A DNA stretch of 64,000 nucleotides from Carnegiea gigantea. Taxonomy: Eukaryota > Streptophyta > Magnoliopsida > Caryophyllales > Cactaceae. Location: the NCBI GenBank assembly GCA_029747015.1, contig JAKOGI010000080.1, positions 592,501 through 656,500 of the forward strand. The letters run 5' to 3'. Within the stretch, counting starts at the first letter, position 1; each line of letters opens with the position of its first letter. The notes beneath the pieces were generated by a model that did not search any database, was not told the origin of the DNA, and was given only the letters and a program-made list of their open reading frames with translations. Positions 12,671-24,926 of the stretch are shown piece after piece. Position numbers and translations under genes: made by a program.

Positions 12671-13955
12671 CAAGGAGAAAGAAAGCCTGACATTACTCTA
12701 AGTTAAGGCCGGTAAAAAAAAAGTTGTTCCTGCTGAAAAATTTGCAAAATCCTCTCCAATGTTTGTGGATATGTACATTGAAAACGGAAAAAAAAAATGA
12801 ATATGAGGTGAGTATTGCTAAAACGAGTATATGTATGGGTACATGTCTTTTCTGTCATATACCTACCTTATACTTATTTTATCAATACTTGTGCTGTATC
12901 CGTCTCATATCCGTCCTATATAAGACCCATGTTCAAGATTGAGCCACATGGGGTGCAACTGACACTCCTGGGTTTTTGGAGAAAAAAATATATACATGAA
13001 AAGTTGAGTATATATATCAGAAAATGTTCCTTGGCTTGCTAGTAAGGTCTTTGCTTAAAGTGCTTTATGTAATGAGCCCTAACCTCTCTGCCCAAATAAT
13101 TGAGAGAAATTACTGAGCTGTTGCTATAGCTTGCTTGAAATCAAAGATGCAATTTGCTGAACTCAACAAGGAAATCCTCTAATGACAAAAATGGCGTGTC
13201 AAGAACATGAACACCAGATTAAGATTGCTCTGGTGGTGGGTATTTTGAGTCCAAGAGTCTAGATAGTCAAATTTGAGATGAATTCTTTATTTTAGTTTAT
13301 AATCCAACCCTCTGCAGATTATTGTGTTTAATTTAGTCATTCCAGTTAAATTGGTATCCAATAATTGTGCCAATAATTTTTCGAAAATGGCCAAAAAGAA
13401 GAAGACGAATAAGATGGGAACAATAAGCTAGTATTAAAAAATGACACCGCAAATTAGACGAATATGAGTTATATTCTATTGTCTGGCTCTGCCATTGACC
13501 GTCCCCATTTATTCAAAATTCTACTTTGTTACTTGAACTCTGATATTTAGCTAGTTGCCTTTAGATTCGAGACTCCGATGAGACATTTTGTTATAAACTG
13601 TGACTGTCAAATATTAATTTGTTGCTTGAATTTGGAAACTTTTAGTTGTATTTAGTGTGATATGATATGTTGTTGGAAGATTGATGTTGATGTGACATAT
13701 CAGCTATTTGACGTTAACTATGAATATAAAACATGTTTAATTCTTTTTGGTCTATATGTATTCGAATAAAATTCGTATACCCACTATATTAATCAGGTAT
13801 GAATATGAATGTAACTTTAAAATATTTGGTGAGTATAGGTATAAATATGAGTATTAATTTTGAAAATTAGCATTAGAGTTTTTTTTTAAATTTTTTTTTT
13901 GGGTCAGAGCATAAGGGTATAGTCAAACGCATCCATACCCATCTGATTACCACCT

Positions 13956-14150
13956 CTACTCCAAGTCAGTGACGATTACAATCTCATGGAAGAAAGGAGA
14001 GTTACTCCTCCATCCAAGCCTCAAAACATGAGTGCATACTTTAGCTGAATTACGAGTCGGCTCATTGGCCTCTCTATTTACATAAAAGAAAGATGGAAAA
14101 AATTTTGTATTAGATTTTCTAGCTAGTTGGTTTAGCATCCCTGACCACAA
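13956..14150 (-). pseudogene. LINE RNase H C-terminal remnant
   Basis: The minus strand reads FFYVNREANEPTRNSAKVC and then a proline-poor FFHE tail. It resembles the end of the RNase H domain found at the C terminus of plant LINE polyproteins and RVT_3 proteins, where the pattern is hVxREaNxxAdxLAk. It is an isolated 64-codon fragment with no intact element around it. Confidence 0.5.
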
Positions 14151-15039
14151 CTGTTAGTCATAATTATACAAACAAATGAGAAATAATTCCAATCTCGGAT
14201 TGTCTTTTCAAAAATTCACTTATGACACACAGTTCTGCTTTTATTTATTTTGGATTTTTAGGCATTGGCTTATCCTGACTTTGTTCTAGTGTCATCGTGT
14301 TCATCCCGATTAGTGCTGACAAATAGTTGATCTCTGTCCATTTGTCCCCAGTGATTTGCTTCAAGTTTTGGTCAGATTGACTCAATTTCAGGAGGTCTTT
14401 TTTTTGGGTGTTCCTCCAAGCATTAGAAATGAGTGTACATAAATAAAAAGGTGATAATACGTGTTTTGTCGCAAGATACTTTCAAATGTCGTGCTTTAAT
14501 TTAAACTAATGTGTTATGTGACAAAAAATTACCAATTTTTTAAGAATTATAGCTTCTTATGAGTTGTAAAACTTTAATATACATCGGCTATGCCAACAAA
14601 TAAAAATTGATACCATAACTAGAATAAACTCGATTCGCGAAGGTATATCATATGTGTAATTTTGCATATGTGAAAAGTTATGTATAAAAGAATAATTTTA
14701 CACAATTTATGAGTTTTGACATCATTTCACTATTCAATCATACAATTTTTTTCGATTTAATACGTAACGATATACATTTTAAATAAAAACAAGGCACTTT
14801 TAAGTGTCTTATACCAAGACATTTATGATTTTGCAAACAAAAAAGGCCAAAAAGTGCAAAGAATCAACTCAGTTGTCAATTATTCTCATTATCAATCAAC
14901 AAGCACCCCTGGATTACACCTCTTCCGTAGGAATGTCAACGGATCAGATTCGAATCCGCATTCGATTCGATGGATCAACATTTCCATTACATTTTTAGGG
15001 AAGGGAATCAAAGCAATTAAACAACACCTAATTCTATCA

Positions 15040-15290
15040 ATTACTAAATTCGCTAACTTGCTAACAACCCGATTGGCTTCTCCAGTAACACTGTAAGACC
15101 TTAACTTGATAGCATTTTCAATCAGTGAGCTTCTTAATTACATTGTGTGATGAGGGGCTTGTATTCTTGGCTCCATGCATGGGGCATGCATGCACAGCCT
15201 CAGGGCATTCCACGATCACCAGAGAGTCCAATTGAACCCAAACCTCGCTTAAACCCAAAGACATCAGCTCGGCTTAAACTAAGGTACAAA
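15040..15290 (-). pseudogene. LINE RNase H remnant (central and C-terminal blocks)
   Basis: On the minus strand one frame reads ELMSLGLSEVWVQLDSLVIV, the RNase H helix-strand block in which ELDSL is typical. About 150 bases further on, another frame reads GEANRVVSKLANLV, the REANrvAdkLA block. Stops and frame changes separate them, so this is a decayed copy. Confidence 0.55.
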
Positions 15291-15799
15291 TCTCGAAGTC
15301 TCACTAAAACCAAACCTTAGATGTACTCCCCTTGATCGCCTTGAAGTATTCTGCCACCTGAAACTACGTACCTTGGATTGCCATTAGAAGGCCCCTCAGT
15401 GTTGAGAAGTACTCATTCCTCCATAGTCCATGGGCATCTCCCACCTCATTATGGCCTCGATTGTTTTTCATCTGACTATTGTGCTTACTAATTATCACAT
15501 AACACAGTCATCAAAATGTCTTTAGTGTGTTAATTAACCAAGATTATCACATGCTGCAATCATCAGTAAACTTTTAAATTTTAACCACTGATAATCTTAC
15601 TTCACTTTTTTTCCAAGTTATTAAATCTTGGGTTGTACGTATTTCCATTCTTTTATGCAATATATGTAACGAATTCAGTAGTTTATATACGATGATGGAA
15701 ACATGTAATATATATAATATTATCAACTAATTAGTGAAGTTACTGTTTTCTATAAAAAAATCATAAATTTCTCACTAAATTCCTCAACAGTTTTTTACA

Positions 15800-16140
15800 T
15801 AGTTAAGTTTAGTCTGTTGTTCCTTTTTTTTAAAAAAAAGAAAAATAAGCAATACAATTAAAAAACCTCTTCTTTCGAAGATTATCCCTAAATTATCCTC
15901 ATAGAGGATACAAAGTAAGTCTTTGTGCATGACCTCATTCCAAGCAATTGCAAAATATAAAGAAAGGTCATAGTTAAGTTTAGCCTGTTGTTTTTTTTTA
16001 AAAAAAAAAGAAAAATAAGCAATACAACTAAAAGACCTCTTCCCTCGAAGATTATTCCTAGATTATCTTCCTAGAAAATACAAAGTAAGTCTTTGTGCAT
16101 GATCTCATTCCACGCAATTGCGAAATATAAAGAAAGATCA
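15800..16140. repeat. Tandem duplication, 2 x 171 bp
   Basis: Copy 1 (15800-15970) and copy 2 (15971-16140) both start TAGTTAAGTTTAG, contain a T8-A8 palindromic stretch, ATAAGCAATACAA, AAAGTAAGTCTTTGTGCATG, and end AATATAAAGAAAG. They differ by scattered substitutions, so the duplication is not recent. Confidence 0.9.
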
Positions 16141-16280
16141 AATTTTGTTAACCAATTGGTTGCACGACTAAACTTGCCATTGATAAATTCATTTATAACT
16201 AGAAAGGTAAGGACGGTGGAGAGAAAGACACACAGAGAACATAACTTTATGTTTGCCCATGATCATAAGAAAACAACTAA
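15800..16280 (-). pseudogene. LINE 3' end remnant with duplicated tail
   Basis: On the minus strand the frame reads SRATNWLTKFDLSLYFAIAW and then LEDNLGIIFEGRG, resembling the terminal RNase H REgNraAnWLAk block and the short D-x-x-G-I-x-F-x-R motif near the end of plant LINE ORF2. The part at 15800-16140 consists of two tandem copies of 171 bases. Confidence 0.45.
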
Positions 16281-17399
16281 AAAGGAGCATTATTTAATCT
16301 AGTATTGTCTGTCAAAGCTGATACATATTGACTGGTATATCAAATATTTTATTTTATAAATAAGGTCTTAGATTTGAATATTGTATCTATTAAAAAAAAT
16401 GTGAAGGGAAAAAATTTATAGGTGGATATTTCTACCCCCTATGATCCAACACTAATTAAATGAAATGTAATTCAACTCTAATTAAATGAAATGTAAAGAC
16501 GAAAATAACATATCTATTTGATCATATTCATCTAAAATCTACATTTGTCATTTTAATATTTCATCTTATCTTGGCTGACAATTTACTTATTTTTAATTTA
16601 AAAACCTATCTTGTAGAAAATTAAAAGAACTCAAGTTGAACAATATATCATTTACTTAGACCTTAAGCCATAATCATATTTAAGGATCGGGATTTGATAG
16701 TTATCTCCCTCTCCATAACTCACCTCAAACAAGAAGGGGAAAAAGAACAATAATTTCAATTTCTAATTTAAGAGGCAAGGATTAGCACAAAAAAAAAAAA
16801 ATCACAAAATTGTGTCAAAGAAGAGTAAAATGAAGAATTATCACTACAGTATACGAAAAAATAGACACAAAATTTATAACAACTTAATATGGTGTAATCA
16901 AATTAAAATTATAATAATTAAAATAAATCAATCATATTAAATTGGCATACTTTTGAATATACTGTTATTACTGTAAATATAATTATTCAATTAAGAATGA
17001 AAATTGAACAACTATTACTTAAATCAAAGTTTGAAAAAAATGAGGAGCCCAAAATGAAATACTTTTGCCGCTGGAAAGATTTCTGGTAATTACGCAGATA
17101 AATAAAAGTTAGTGGTGTAGTAAACCAACATTCGAACCGCTTCATATTTAAACTTGAAGCAAAAATTTCCTCTCGCGTCTCTCTCTCCCCCCTCCGGTCT
17201 TCTTCTTCTTGTTCTTCTTCCTCCTTCCGTGTCCCCCTTAACCTTCTCTCTCTCTCTCTCTAAATCCATATTTAGCATAAAGATTTGCAATAAAACAGCC
17301 TACCCAATTCCAAATGAAACGTTTCGAACCTGCTTCTTCTTACTACCCACTGATGGTGATCGGCTGAATTTGAACAACCCAATTCAATCTTCCATTAAC

Positions 17400-20300
17400 A
17401 TGCATCCCTTCTGCTGCGTGTCTCCAAACTCCGATCACAACCCTGCTCCTCGCCGGAACTTTCCTTCAATGCCGCCCCAACCTCCTCTCTCGGCGGAGGC
17501 TGCAGCGGCGCGTGCCAACGGCGATTACGCGAAGCAGCAGGCGGCGGCGGATCAAAGGGAGGTTAAGATCAACGATATAGTTGGGAATGGGATTTGTGGG
17601 ATTTTGTATAAGTGGGTTAATTACGGCAAAGGGTGGCGACCCAGGTGGTTTGTTCTTCAAGATGGGGTTCTTTCGTATTACAAGATTCATGGGCCGCATA
17701 AGATCACCCTTAGTGCTGAATCTGAAAAGGGTTCCAAGGTTATTGGGGATGAGTCCATTCGCCGCATTCGCCGCCACAAGCATTCTCCTCCTCCTCCTCC
17801 TCCTCCTCCGCTCCCTCGTAAGCCCTTCGGTGAAATTCACCTTAAGGTTCGCTTAATCTTTCTGGGTTTTGTTTCTTGGGTTTCATTTTGATTGATGATG
17901 ATTTGGTTCAATTGGAGATTATTTATAGAGGTTATTGATGTCATGGACTAGGTGTTCTGCTTGTACAATCATTTGGTCATGAATTAGATGTTGTAGCCGT
18001 ACAAAATGTACAATGACTTGATTTTAGCCTAAGTGTTGAGAAATGAATCAAAAAATTAATTTCACAATTTTCATCCGTTAGCAGCTATTTTCTTGTATAC
18101 CCAGAGAATTGAGCATAAAAGAATTTCCAATTTTGACGATATTATACCATTTGTCTTCACAAAATCAAATGAAATCAACAGCAACTAGTTTGTTTAGGGA
18201 TTTGTGGGAAGAGGGTGTGGTTAAATTTGTGCAACCCAAACTCTCATTTTTAACTTCACACAACAGTGAAAGTTCTTTCTTGAATGTATTGCTATTGAGC
18301 TGGGGGTGAGAGGGTTGTGCTTGTATTCGACTGTTTGTACTAATTGAAGAGTGCTTGCAGGTTTCATCAATTCGTGAGAGTAGATCAGATGACAAGAGAT
18401 TTTCCATCTTTACTGGCACAAAGAGATTGCATTTAAGAGCTGAGACCCGGGAGGATCGGGCAGCATGGATAGATGCATTGCAAGCTGTTAAGGACATGTT
18501 CCCTCGGATGTCTAACAGTGAGCTAATGGCCCCTGTTGACAATGTTGCTGTTTCGACTGAGAAACTCAGGCAACGCCTACAAGAAGAGGGTGTTAGTGAA
18601 GCAGCCATTCAGGATAGTGAGCAGATAATGAGGAATGAGTTTGCAGCACTGCAAAACCAAATTGTCTTGCTCAAGCAGAAGCAGTGGCTTCTCATAGAAA
18701 CATTGCGTCAGCTAGAGGTACATTACTCAAAACCAAAAAAAAAAAAAAAAAAAAAAAAGCAAAGCCATGCTAAGCGATTTAAGCATTCTTCTTTAATTTC
18801 TGCTGTGCAAGATTAATGGGCTGTATAGTTAATTGAGTTTTGGAGTCTGTAAGTTGAACTAAGATTGTGTGCATTGGCTAATAGATTTGTCACTTTAATT
18901 AGTGTATCTGATTTGTTTGTATATATTTGCTTGCGGCTGCTGTAATTTATGAATTATCTTTAATATAATGAAAGGGCTTAAATGTTTTATATGTTTTGGT
19001 ATTCGATCTCCAGTCCTTTTAAGCCGAGTAAACCGTGATTCTTCAGACGTAGCAAAATGGCAATTCCTAGATCATTATTTCCTGAAAATGTTCCCGAGTA
19101 GCAAGGCAATGTCTCGTCTGTTTTTCGTAGGTCTAGTTACTTCAGGCTTGCACTTGGGCATGAACTCTGTTTCTAAGCTGGGATCGAAGGCAGCTATCAG
19201 CACACAGATTCCACTCCCTGTTCTCCCCCCCTCTCTCTCTGTGTGTGTCTCTGTCTGTCTGTGTATGGGTGGGGGTGGGGAGTTGATAGATGTGCTTGTG
19301 CTTCAGTTGATTGATAGCTCAGCTGGTTGAAGCAAGAAAGTTAGTCTGGATCCTTACATGAATGAACATTATGAAGGTAGACATTAATTGTGAGGGGCTG
19401 GCGATGAAGTGTGGGATGTTGCTTCTGCTGTTGCAATACGTACGATAAGAATATTATTGACAATTATTGTTTATGGTTTCTCTTTGGACCGATGGAGGTG
19501 GTGCGTCCTCATTTTTTCTTGCATGCATTACTGTCAAAGCATTTCGTGTTACTCTTATGTTGCAGACTTGCAACTTAGTCAGATAATTGCTAGGTTTTAG
19601 TTAATATTGTACTCTTATGTTGCAGACTTGCAGCTTAGTCAGATAATTGCTAGGTTATAGTTAATATTGATCTCAGTGAGTAGATTTTTGCAGTTTTCCT
19701 GTGGCCTAGTACTGTTCTTTACAAATTTCATTACATTGTCTATGGATAAGTTATATTGGTAATCTGATCACATCTAATAGGCTTCATGTTCTTTTGGGGA
19801 TGTATGTTCTGTAGACAGAAAAAGTGGACTTGGAGGACACAGTTGTTGATGAGAGTCAGAGGCAGTCAAGAGATCAAGGGGATACTTCCAGACTTAAGCA
19901 GGACAAGTCAAGCGGTAAGATTTTGTGTCTGTTTGGTGTCATTTAGTCGATTCTATTGGTTTCTCATCTATTCATACCATTTGTGGTCAGTTTAGAGAAG
20001 GTGTTACTTTTTTGCTTCCCATCTTGTGTCTCATGCGATGGTGATGAGATATATTTGCTACTGATGGCTTTTGGGCTGTAACATCTTATTCTTGTGGGGA
20101 TGGTGGTCGTTGTTGTAAATGAGACATGATCCCTGTTTTCTTGAAATACAATTGCTGTTAGGTGTCTATGCTTTTTGTGTTAGACAAAATGTCCTTTTGA
20201 TGTGGGTACCCTCAAATTAATGAGATGATTGTCCTTCTGGATGATTTTCTTGAGGGTTTTCCGTAAAGAACCTCACTGCATGTTGGGGTTAAATCTGTGT

Positions 20301-23300
20301 ACACATTCAGTATAACTGGTTAGGGGCTGGAGTTGCTCTTATCAGCTACATTTTTGTATTGATTAAAGTGTTGGGTTCTCTGTAATTTCTTGCATGTCCA
20401 GTGAAGTATACGACTGTGAAATGATAATAAAAAGAGTCTTCTAATCTACAGATTCCTGTTTACAGAGTTTTTTCTTAAAATTTTTTAAATTTTCAATTTT
20501 GTCATGCCATAATTGTTTATTTTGCATTGCAATATGTATGTCCTGTAGTTGCTTCTCAAAAGTCTTTCCGCTGTGTGTCTTTCCCTCTTGCAGAGGCAAG
20601 CCCAAGTGACTCTGATGATGACAATTTTAGGGTCGATGCTGCAGAGGAAGATACAGATGACGATGAAAATGCATTCTTTGACACACGGGACTTCCTCTCG
20701 TCAAGTTCTTTCAAAAGCAATAGGTCAGAATTGAGGATATCATCTTTCTCGTCAGATGACGATGACCATCATACAGCTGAATCAGATGAGCATATTGATC
20801 CCTCTGTTAGATCTGTTGAAGCCAACTTCCCTTACATTAAGAGGCGTAAGAAGTTGCCTGAGCCTAAAGAAAAGGAGAAGGGAGTTAGCCTGTGGTCATT
20901 GATAAAAGATAACATTGGAAAAGATCTGACAAAAGTTTGTCTTCCCGTGTATTTCAATGAGCCTATCTCTTCACTTCAAAAATGCTTTGAAGACTTGGAG
21001 TACTCATATCTCCTGGATAGGGCAAATAAATGTGGAAAACAGGTAAGCTTTCTCATGACTTGATTGCCCCTTCTTCCAAACCTCTAATCTGCATTGCTTT
21101 GTATCTGCTGCATGTGTAATATCTGATTTTGATTCATTATACATCAGTTTGCTGTTATGCTCTGTATAGAACCACATCTATTTATAAAGCAACTATCACT
21201 ACCCTTTTTGAAACTTTTAGTGTGAATATCTCTATGTAGTTGGTGAATTTGAATATGGCAACTAGAATTTTACCATGTATTGAATTCCAAAGTTGGTCGA
21301 AGTTGTTGCACGTGCTTAGCGAAGATTATTTTCTTTCTGCACTGACTTGCATTCGTATTTATTCGTATTGTTTAATTATGATTGTGAAATGAATTCTTCA
21401 GGGAAATAGCCTTATGAGAATCCTGAATGTAGCTGCATTTGCTGTTTCTGGATATGCTTCCACAGAGGGAAGAACATGCAAGCCGTTTAACCCGTTACTT
21501 GGGGAGACCTATGAAGCTGATTATCCTGACAAAGGACTTCGTTTCTTTTCAGAGAAGGTTTTTATGTCCCATCGAAGAGTTATAAATTACCAGTGATCTA
21601 CTTATTTGGCTTATGCTTCAAATTAGTTTTCCAGTTCATAATGAAATTTGACTACTGGGGGTCTGAGGGGGATAGCATGGAGCATAGACCTTTGACGAAT
21701 GAGGGTCTAGTGCAATGTCATTGGAATGATTGGCATAATGAAATCACATCATAACTCTTAGGAATGACAAATATGGTGAAGGACCACTATGAACGTATTT
21801 GGGGAAGTGGTAGATTATGGAACAAATAATTTTCATATCTTAGCTACTTGATCGAATAGTTTCTGTGTTATTTTCTGCTAGGTAAGCCATCATCCAATGG
21901 TTGTGGCCTGTCATTGTGAGGGGACTGGATGGAGATTGTGGGGTGACAGCAATTTGAGAAGCAAATTTTGGGGTCGTTCTATACAACTTGATCCTGTTGG
22001 AACTCTGACTTTGGAGTTCGATGATGCAGAAGTCTTCAAGTGGAGTAAGGTTAGCTGAGACAAGTTTTGTCTGATTCTCCTTTTGGTTGAGTTTCTAAGA
22101 TATTTATCCATTCATTTATGTTAATCTTTCAGGTGACAACATCCATATACAACCTTATATTAGGAAAGCTATATTGCGAACATTATGGTACAATGCGTAT
22201 CCAAGGAAATCGGGAGTACTCTTGCAAGCTGAAATTTAAGGAGCAGTCTATTATTGAGAGGGCCCCTCGTCAGGTAAAGTGTTCCTTGTCTTCTTTTTCT
22301 TTCCTACCTTCTGCATTATATCTAATAAATCTGAAACCTGAGCAAGTGTGACTTCAGACAAGGGAAGTCCTTGTGATATAGTTCAAGTTTGTCTTCAATG
22401 ATTTCTCTACGGTAGGGGTTTGGGTGACAACATGTTCACCTTCAATATTAATGTTTGTGAGATTAACTGGCTTTCTTCAAGCATATATGTCAAACATAAT
22501 AATCTAAAACAAGGATAAAATTGGTAAAATGCTAATGGTCCAACTGATATGGAAGGAAAGTTTATGGTCATTCAGTTACCCCCCCCCCCCAACCCTTCTT
22601 TCTTAAGTGTTTCACATGATAATCTTTTTTAGACCCAGGCAGTTGTATTTTTTAAAGTTTTGGTAATTTAAGATGCTTGGGTCTTCTGAGATATATTTTT
22701 TTCTGTTTGAATTCCTGCTCTTCATTTGATGTTTGTGGATGAATGCTTGGAATTTGGTACTGGTCCAAAATGTCAAATTAGCAATGTCTTTTAATATGCT
22801 AGGGAGTCTGCATGAAAGTAGGACATGCTGGTTGATATATCTTTGCATAAACTGCTCAATCTAATACGATGACTTTTTCAGCTGATCTAAATATTTTATT
22901 GCTCTGCAGGTACAGGGTGTGGTGCAAGACAGAAATGGGAAAACAGTAGCAATGCTATTTGGGAGGTGGGATGAAAGCATGCACTATGTACTGGGGGACT
23001 GCTTAGGTAAGGGAAAAGATGCTTTGTCTGAAGCCCATCTATTGTGGAGACGAAGCAAGCCACCCAAGTTCCCTACCAGATACAATCTCACTCGCTTTGC
23101 TATCACACTGAATGAGCTCAGTCCTGAGTTAAAGGTGATTTGTCATACTTGACTGCACTTTCTCTTTTTTTATTCTCCATTTTCTTCCCGTCATGTCATT
23201 TCCAGTGTAGTTAAAGTTGGTAACTATAGACATATCCTGCAAAAGCAGGATCCAAGACCCACATTGAGAGTTGTTGTCATTGGATATAACCGTAGATACA

Positions 23301-24278
23301 TCACAGAGCTTCATCCCTTAGCGATGGAGGTCAGGAAACAGAATCTTGTTGTATTTAGAACATAAGAAGAAAGGCCAATGAGGTCTTCACCTAATGGTCA
23401 AAATTGAGGGCCTGAGATATTAGGTGACCCAACCTTGCCCCATCCTACCCCCCTGAAAAAACCACATTGTATTGTAGTAGGATTTGCAACTCAACCTGTC
23501 ATCCAACACCCCCTCTCTTCCCCCCCCCCCCCCCCCCCCCCCCCAAAAAAAAGGAAAAAATGTCAAGAAGCATAGACAAAGTCCATAGCAGAGGGTAACT
23601 TTTGCCTGTTGAGAGATCAAAGGTTCACAGACTTAAGTGAGATATGTCACTGGCTCCTTTCTGATCTGGAGTTTATGTACGTTTTTGCACAGGAAAAGTT
23701 GCCACCGACAGATTCGAGACTAAGACCTGATCAACGGTTCCTGGAAAATGGGGAGTACGAAAAGGCAAATGCAGAGAAATTGCGACTAGAACAAAGGCAG
23801 CGGCAGGTAAATATATCGGTTATTTGGTCACTTCCCTTTATACATGAAGAGCAAGCTGATGACTTACATACTTTACAGTAACCTGAAGAATGGAGCAACG
23901 CAGTGTACATCCTGTGGCTTATAGACTCCATATGTAGTCTGAAAGTTGGAAATAAGACTATTTATCGTAATTTGTACCTAAAATCACTGTTGCTAGCTCA
24001 ACTTTGCTGACCAGCCCTTTTGTCTATTTATGTTTTGGCATCGATGTTTCCGAGTTAACTGGAGTTTCAACAACCACAACGATACTGAAATGGTGTTTTT
24101 CTGGGAAATGCAGGCACGTAAAATGCAAGAGAGGGGATGGAAGCCGCGATGGTTTGCGAAAGACAAACGAACGGATACATACTGCTACATTGGAGGGTAT
24201 TGGGAGGCCCGAGAGAAGGGGAATTGGGAGTCATGCCCTGACATATTTGGGCAAATTCCATCAGAGATAGTAGACTGA
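17400..24278 (+). CDS. ORP2A: Oxysterol-binding protein-related protein 2A-like, ten exons
   Basis: A lipid-transfer protein acting at membrane contact sites. The Arabidopsis homologue is reported to bind VAP27 at ER-autophagosome contacts. Exons: 17400-17846, 18361-18717, 19815-19914, 20594-21042, 21402-21557, 21882-22049, 22133-22273, 22910-23134, 23693-23806 and 24114-24278, all phase-consistent, giving 773 residues. The start MHPFCCVS matches the ORP2A N terminus and is preferred over upstream in-frame codons in the CT-rich leader. A PH domain spans about 63-196 ([20 protein letters not shown]), broken by a proline run at about 129-138. A helical, coiled-coil-like stretch follows at about 217-275. 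An acidic region carries an FFAT-like AFFDTRD (about 328-334). The OSBP domain runs from about 390 to the end and holds the signature EKVSHHP (502-508). The C terminus has [18 protein letters not shown] and [11 protein letters not shown]. Identity is very secure. Confidence 0.95.
18735..18760. repeat. Poly(A) tract in ORP2A intron 2
   Basis: An uninterrupted A run of more than 20 bases, 18 bases downstream of the exon 2 donor site. Confidence 0.9.
19550..19669. repeat. Tandem duplication, 2 x 60 bp, in ORP2A intron 2
   Basis: Positions 19550-19609 and 19610-19669 are the same 60-base unit beginning TACTCTTATGTTGCAGACTT, with two substitutions between copies. Each copy contains a TTGCAG that resembles a splice acceptor. 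Confidence 0.95.
23231..23280 (+). mobile_element. TTG-tailed retroelement 3' end in ORP2A intron 8
   Basis: Shows CCTGCAAAAGCAGGATCC, then CCCACATTGAGAGTTGTTGT, matching the motif order of the copies at 5351, 10907 and 28626. Confidence 0.45.
23520..23552. repeat. Composite homopolymer C25-A8 in ORP2A intron 8
   Basis: Twenty-five C followed by eight A. It is the longest homopolymer of this type in the window. Confidence 0.9.
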
Positions 24279-24326
24279 ATTCTGAGTATATATCAAGGCT
24301 TCTATTCTTAGCTTTGGTGCTGATTT

Positions 24327-24373
24327 TTTTTCTTTTTCTTTTTCTTTTTCTTTTTCTTTTTCTTTTTCTTTTT
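24327..24373. repeat. Microsatellite (TTTTTC)n just after ORP2A
   Basis: About seven units of TTTTTC lie about 50 bases after the ORP2A stop codon, probably in its 3' UTR. Confidence 0.9.
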
Positions 24374-24926
24374 TCCTGTAGGGCTCATAAGCTCTCTATA
24401 ATTCTTTTTGCCACCAATCACCATATTTTGGGCAGGCAGATGGAGGTTGATATTTGAGTAGACATTAGGCAATATTGTGAATTACGTGGTTGTAAAGTAA
24501 TAGCAGGCTACGTCTGAAAATAATAAGATAATCTCCATTCTTCAATTTTGTTTCTTCATCTGTGCTCCTGCGAGTGTGGCTAAAACACTGGTATTTTGCT
24601 TCTGGTGTATATGCTCGTCGGGACCTCTCCAGATGCATATCTGTATTTTCTTTTCCTTTCTCATCATCTTTTGTATTCCGAACACATACAGTAGAATCGT
24701 GATAATTAACCATTAAATACCAAACTGTCCATTGACAAAAATTATTAGTGCTCAATTTTCACTTGAACTTGAGATTTACTGTATTTAGAGTATTGTACTC
24801 TGAATTTTTGTTTCTGACTCTATTGTACTCTCTTTTCAGCGCATCCATTTTCGGGGGAATTTGTTTTTTTTGGTTCGAAATAGATCAGAAAGAGCAGAAT
24901 GAATTTGTGATTTAATGTACTCAGAA

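Larger units (their letters stand above)
5766..17399. other. Gene-poor intergenic region between HCS1 and ORP2A
   Basis: No gene could be supported in these 11.6 kb. The sequence is AT-rich with many stops in all frames. Listed separately within it are a dispersed repeat near 7.0 kb, a tRNA-related SINE near 8.8 kb, a small MITE near 9.65 kb, a TTG-tailed end near 10.9 kb, a T/G homopolymer near 12.65 kb, and three LINE RNase H remnants between 13.9 and 16.3 kb. The open frames near 6.7, 11.6-12.0 and 12.8 kb have no recognisable domain. The last 250 bases, rich in CTC/CTT, look like the ORP2A 5' leader. Confidence 0.7.

Noticed and set aside
14940..14985. GATTCGAATCC-type sequence resembling a tRNA T-arm
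   Set aside because: No cloverleaf could be formed around it; the motif is repeated locally and looks like part of a degenerate repeat.
17466..17840. Minus-strand Arg-rich frame opposite ORP2A exon 1
   Set aside because: The arginine run is the complement of the CTC/CCT microsatellite; the sense strand is the real gene.
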